From: Bryobacterales bacterium
Lineage (GTDB): Bacteria > Acidobacteriota > Terriglobia > Bryobacterales > Bryobacteraceae
Direction of reading: 5' to 3'
DNA length: 44,025 bases
Assembly: GCA_025350625.1 (NCBI GenBank)
Contig: JANXXL010000397.1
Span: 1 to 44,025 of the forward strand
The first letter of the stretch is position 1. The number at the start of each line of letters is the position of its first letter. Shown one piece after another: positions 41,810 to 44,025 of the stretch. The notes beneath the pieces were generated by a model. The model was not told where the DNA came from. It searched no databases and saw only the letters and a program-made list of their open reading frames with translations. The position numbers were made by a program, and so were the translations under genes.

Positions 41810-43093
41810 GTGCGTAAACTTATGATCATCTCCAGTGCGACTGTTTTGGTTGCCGTCGTGATTTTGAGCAATAGTCTGAGGCCTGTCGAGGCGCAACAGA
41901 AATCCGGCATGGGCTTCGCGGCGATTCCGGGGCAGAAAGGCGGCCAGGATATTTTTGGGGCCTACGACATCGTTAAAGACTGGCCGCAGAATATCAGCAC
42001 ACTGCCAGGAAACGAAAAATGGACCTGGGGCGCCGGCCAGAGCGTCTACGCCGAGAACCCCAACCGGGTCTTTCTTCTCTTCCGCGGTGAACTGCCGAAT
42101 ATCCCGAGGCCCCAGACCAAACTGCTCCCTGATTTTGGACCCAGTATTCAGTTCCCCATTGGCCGTTTGCCCTTTCGCGACGCCACCGTCTCCGCCTTGC
42201 CCGGAGCCGGCGGCAGCGGCCAGGACCCCGCTGACGGTCCCAAACTGTGGAAGGGCAAAGTAGGCGTGGACGCCAAGTGGGAACATTGCCTGACCGTAGT
42301 CGATGCCAACGGCAAAATCATCGAGCAGTGGGCCCAGTGGGACAAGATCTTCAAACGGCCACACTACATCGTCATCAATCCCTACGATCCCGAAAAGCAC
42401 GTGTGGGTGGTAGACGATCATATGCACGCCATCTACAAATTCACGCATGATGGTAAAGAACTGGTGCAGACGATCGGCACGCCTACGGTGGCGGGCGCCG
42501 ATGGCACGCACTTCAACCGGCCGACCTTTCTCGCGTGGCTTCCCGACAGCACGATGTTCGTGGCGGACGGCTATAACGGCACGCGCGTCGCGAAATTCGA
42601 TAAGAACGGCAAATTTCTGCTGGATTGGGGCATGAAGGGCACACCTCCGAATGACAAACGTCCGGGCTACATGAATAACGTGCATGGGATCGCGGTCGAT
42701 CCGCAGTCGCACCGCGTCTTCGTGAACGATCGCGCTAATCACCGCGCCCAGGTGTTTGATGAGAACGGCAAGTTCCTCTATGGGTGGAGCTTTGGCGAGG
42801 AGCCCTCCGACATTCACCTGCTCTACATCGGGGCTGACCGCAATCTGTGGGCCTTCGACCGCGGCACTTCGAAGATGTTGAAGTATGATCTCGACGGCCA
42901 CTTCCTCTATTCCTGGGGCGTGGGCGGCGACTTTGCCGGCGGCTTCTGGGGCGTGCACGGGTTCAGCGTGGATCAAGAAGGCAATTTCTACGTGGCCGAG
43001 GTGGACAGCGGCCGCGTTCAGAAATTCAAGCCGCGCGCGGGCGCGAACGCGGCGTTTCTGGTGGGCAAGCCAGTATACTCGGCATGGAAATAG
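41810..43093 (+). CDS. Secreted NHL-repeat six-blade propeller protein
   Basis: The 427-residue protein begins at GTG 41810 (AAAGGAG upstream) with a signal peptide (LMIISSATVLVAVVILSNSL). NHL blades follow: HVWVVDDHMHAIYKFTHDGK, MFVADGYNGTRVAKFDKNGK, GIAVDPQSHRVFVNDRANHR, LWAFDRGTSKMLKYDLDGHF and FYVAEVDSGRVQKFKPR. It is like the lyase domain of peptidylglycine amidating enzymes, but catalysis is not shown. It lies 83 bp after the LVIVD gene. Confidence 0.8.
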   Translation: MRKLMIISSATVLVAVVILSNSLRPVEAQQKSGMGFAAIPGQKGGQDIFGAYDIVKDWPQNISTLPGNEKWTWGAGQSVYAENPNRVFLLFRGELPNIPRPQTKLLPDFGPSIQFPIGRLPFRDATVSALPGAGGSGQDPADGPKLWKGKVGVDAKWEHCLTVVDANGKIIEQWAQWDKIFKRPHYIVINPYDPEKHVWVVDDHMHAIYKFTHDGKELVQTIGTPTVAGADGTHFNRPTFLAWLPDSTMFVADGYNGTRVAKFDKNGKFLLDWGMKGTPPNDKRPGYMNNVHGIAVDPQSHRVFVNDRANHRAQVFDENGKFLYGWSFGEEPSDIHLLYIGADRNLWAFDRGTSKMLKYDLDGHFLYSWGVGGDFAGGFWGVHGFSVDQEGNFYVAEVDSGRVQKFKPRAGANAAFLVGKPVYSAWK

Positions 43094-43122
43094 GCGGCGA
43101 TGTTGAGTATCATAAGTGACTA

Positions 43123-43135
43123 GAGGAGTGTCCTC
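43123..43135 (+). promoter_or_regulatory. Hairpin that hides the Shine-Dalgarno of the DUF6152-like gene
   Basis: GAGGA and TCCTC are perfect 5-bp arms around GTG, ending one base before ATG 43137. The left arm contains the GAGGAG ribosome-binding site, so folding would block translation of the next gene. This may set a low or conditional translation rate. Confidence 0.35.
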
Positions 43136-43136
43136 C

Positions 43137-43589
43137 ATGATGAAGAACAACGTACCCATGATTCTGATGACTGGGCTGCTTGCGGCATCGCTTCCGGCAT
43201 TGGCCCATCACGGGGACGCAGGGCGCTACGAGGATAACGTGGTCGTCATGACCGGAACCGTGGTTGAGTTGCAATTGATTACTCCGCATTCCGTCGTGGT
43301 GCTCGACGTCCCGGACGAGAACGGCAAAATGGTTCGCTGGATGGCGGAGATGGGCGGAAGAACCGCAATGATTAAGGAATTCGGCTGGAACAAGGACACC
43401 GTCAAGCCCGGAGACAAGATCACGCTCACGGGCCGCAAAGTCAAGAGCGGCGCTCCGTATATGAATTTGACCGATCGGGCGAACATCGTTATGACCGATA
43501 CGGGCAAGGAAATCTTCCGCACTGGTAACTACGGCACGAACACTCCCAAGCGCCCTGCTTTGCAGCAAGGCCCTGCGCCGGAGAATTAG
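43137..43589 (+). CDS. Exported DUF6152-like protein
   Basis: The 150-residue protein has a signal peptide ending in LPALAHHGDAGRYED. The double His at the mature N-terminus and VVVMTGTVVELQLITPHSVV, VLDVPDENGKMVRWMAEMGG resemble the small periplasmic DUF6152 family, whose role is unknown. An OB-like beta fold with a bound metal at the His pair is possible. It is 43 bases after the NHL gene. A second ATG follows directly at 43140. Confidence 0.7.
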   Translation: MMKNNVPMILMTGLLAASLPALAHHGDAGRYEDNVVVMTGTVVELQLITPHSVVVLDVPDENGKMVRWMAEMGGRTAMIKEFGWNKDTVKPGDKITLTGRKVKSGAPYMNLTDRANIVMTDTGKEIFRTGNYGTNTPKRPALQQGPAPEN

Positions 43590-43624
43590 ACCAGTTCGTT
43601 TGACCTAAGGATTGTCGAGGCAGC

Positions 43625-44025
43625 ATGAGCAGCAGAAATCTTTCGTCTGTAGCATTGGTGTGCCTGGCGCTTGTTACAACGGGCAACGGCACGGCACAAA
43701 CCCCCACCGCAGCGCCTGCGCCGAAATTGCGGCAGGTCGCCTATATCAAGGCCTCGAATACCCACGCGAACGATCATTTCGGCAACGGCGGCACGCTTGA
43801 GGGGCACGGGCTGGCGCTCAGCGGCGACGGCAACACGTTGGCAGTGGGCGCGCCCTACGAAAGCAGCGCCGCCAAGGGCATTAACGGTAACCAGAACGAT
43901 ACCTCGCTCTACAGTTCCGGCGCGGTTTACCTCTTCGCGCGTGTGAACAACGCCTGGACGCAACAAGCCTATATCAAAGCCTCGAACCCGGGACAGGGCG
44001 CCCGCTTCGGACAGGTTGTTTCTTT
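43625..44025 (+). CDS. Secreted FG-GAP (integrin-like) propeller protein, 3' end beyond window
   Basis: The frame from ATG 43625 runs off the window. A signal peptide (MSSRNLSSVALVCLALVTTG) is followed by FG-GAP repeats: LRQVAYIKASNTHANDHFG, LALSGDGNTLAVGAPYESS, GAVYLFARVNNAWTQQAYIK, then a second repeat begins (ASNPGQGARFGQVV). Repeated units of this type form seven-blade propellers that bind Ca2+. Its function is unknown. It starts 35 bases after the DUF6152-like gene. Confidence 0.8.
   Translation, partial: MSSRNLSSVALVCLALVTTGNGTAQTPTAAPAPKLRQVAYIKASNTHANDHFGNGGTLEGHGLALSGDGNTLAVGAPYESSAAKGINGNQNDTSLYSSGAVYLFARVNNAWTQQAYIKASNPGQGARFGQVVS

Noticed and set aside
41675-43159. 494-residue minus-strand frame opposite the NHL gene
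   Set aside because: No known motif in it; the plus strand has a signal peptide and repeated NHL blades.

Overview
The window is a dense, GC-rich (roughly 58-60% by eye) Gram-negative chromosome segment. Gene content points to the Acidobacteriota, probably a Solibacter/Bryobacterales-like organism. Supporting signs are the DUF885 peptidase-like protein, tandem exported VOC proteins, a secreted protein with a WTD...SPWA motif, an OprB-like porin, an outer-membrane TolC with RND pump, TonB, and secreted FG-GAP/NHL/LVIVD propellers. The taxonomic call is inference from gene families; there is no 16S gene here. I saw no transposase, prophage, integrase or CRISPR array. Coding density is very high, and most gaps are under 60 bp.

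Layout. Positions 1-5839 (minus) form one long run: ruvA, ruvB, folK, a degenerate cytidylate-kinase-like protein fused to a nuclease-like domain, hpt, an APC permease, and a GNAT acetyltransferase cut by the window edge. Positions 5856-9108 (plus) hold rsmE, a FtsX/MacB-type ABC permease, its ATPase and a TonB-like protein. Positions 9092-11959 hold tyrS (minus) and a DUF885 protein (plus), divergent. Positions 11965-14147 (minus) hold a methyltransferase with an Ig-like tail, an exported SYLF protein and a small conserved-looking protein. Positions 14178-16078 (plus) hold a Cys-rich protein, a CbiX-type chelatase, an FNR-type reductase and a small membrane protein. Positions 16075-23233 hold an OprB-like porin, a PfkB kinase, an EamA transporter, a zinc-ribbon membrane protein, a threonine/serine dehydratase, two exported VOC paralogues and a secreted protein. 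Positions 23249-24655 (minus) hold a dead PIN toxin with an intact Phd/YefM antitoxin, then MarC. Positions 24855-30639 (plus) carry the classic rpmH-rnpA-yidD-yidC-khpB-mnmE cluster, but without dnaA, followed by a MATE exporter. A tRNA-Phe(GAA) gene at 30723-30798 is followed by a looser accessory stretch with a frameshifted DUF4145 gene. Positions 32059-40041 hold a NarL-type response regulator and histidine kinase, divergent from a tripartite RND efflux operon. Positions 40404-44025 hold secreted beta-propeller proteins (LVIVD, NHL, FG-GAP) around a DUF6152-like protein.

The most striking signal is promoter architecture. Divergent gene pairs are separated by only about 14-40 bp, and the gap is largely filled by a symmetric or overlapping TANNNT -10 element whose predicted start points fall on or next to both start codons. 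The clearest cases are tyrS/DUF885 (perfect 14-bp palindrome) and pfkB/EamA (near-perfect 14-bp palindrome). Several single genes show the same -10-next-to-start layout. This suggests compact bidirectional promoters making two leaderless mRNAs. Other points of interest are an rnpA gene with no canonical start codon, a toxin gene with two compensating frameshifts, a dead-kinase/nuclease fusion, and an RND pump lacking the usual proton-relay residues.
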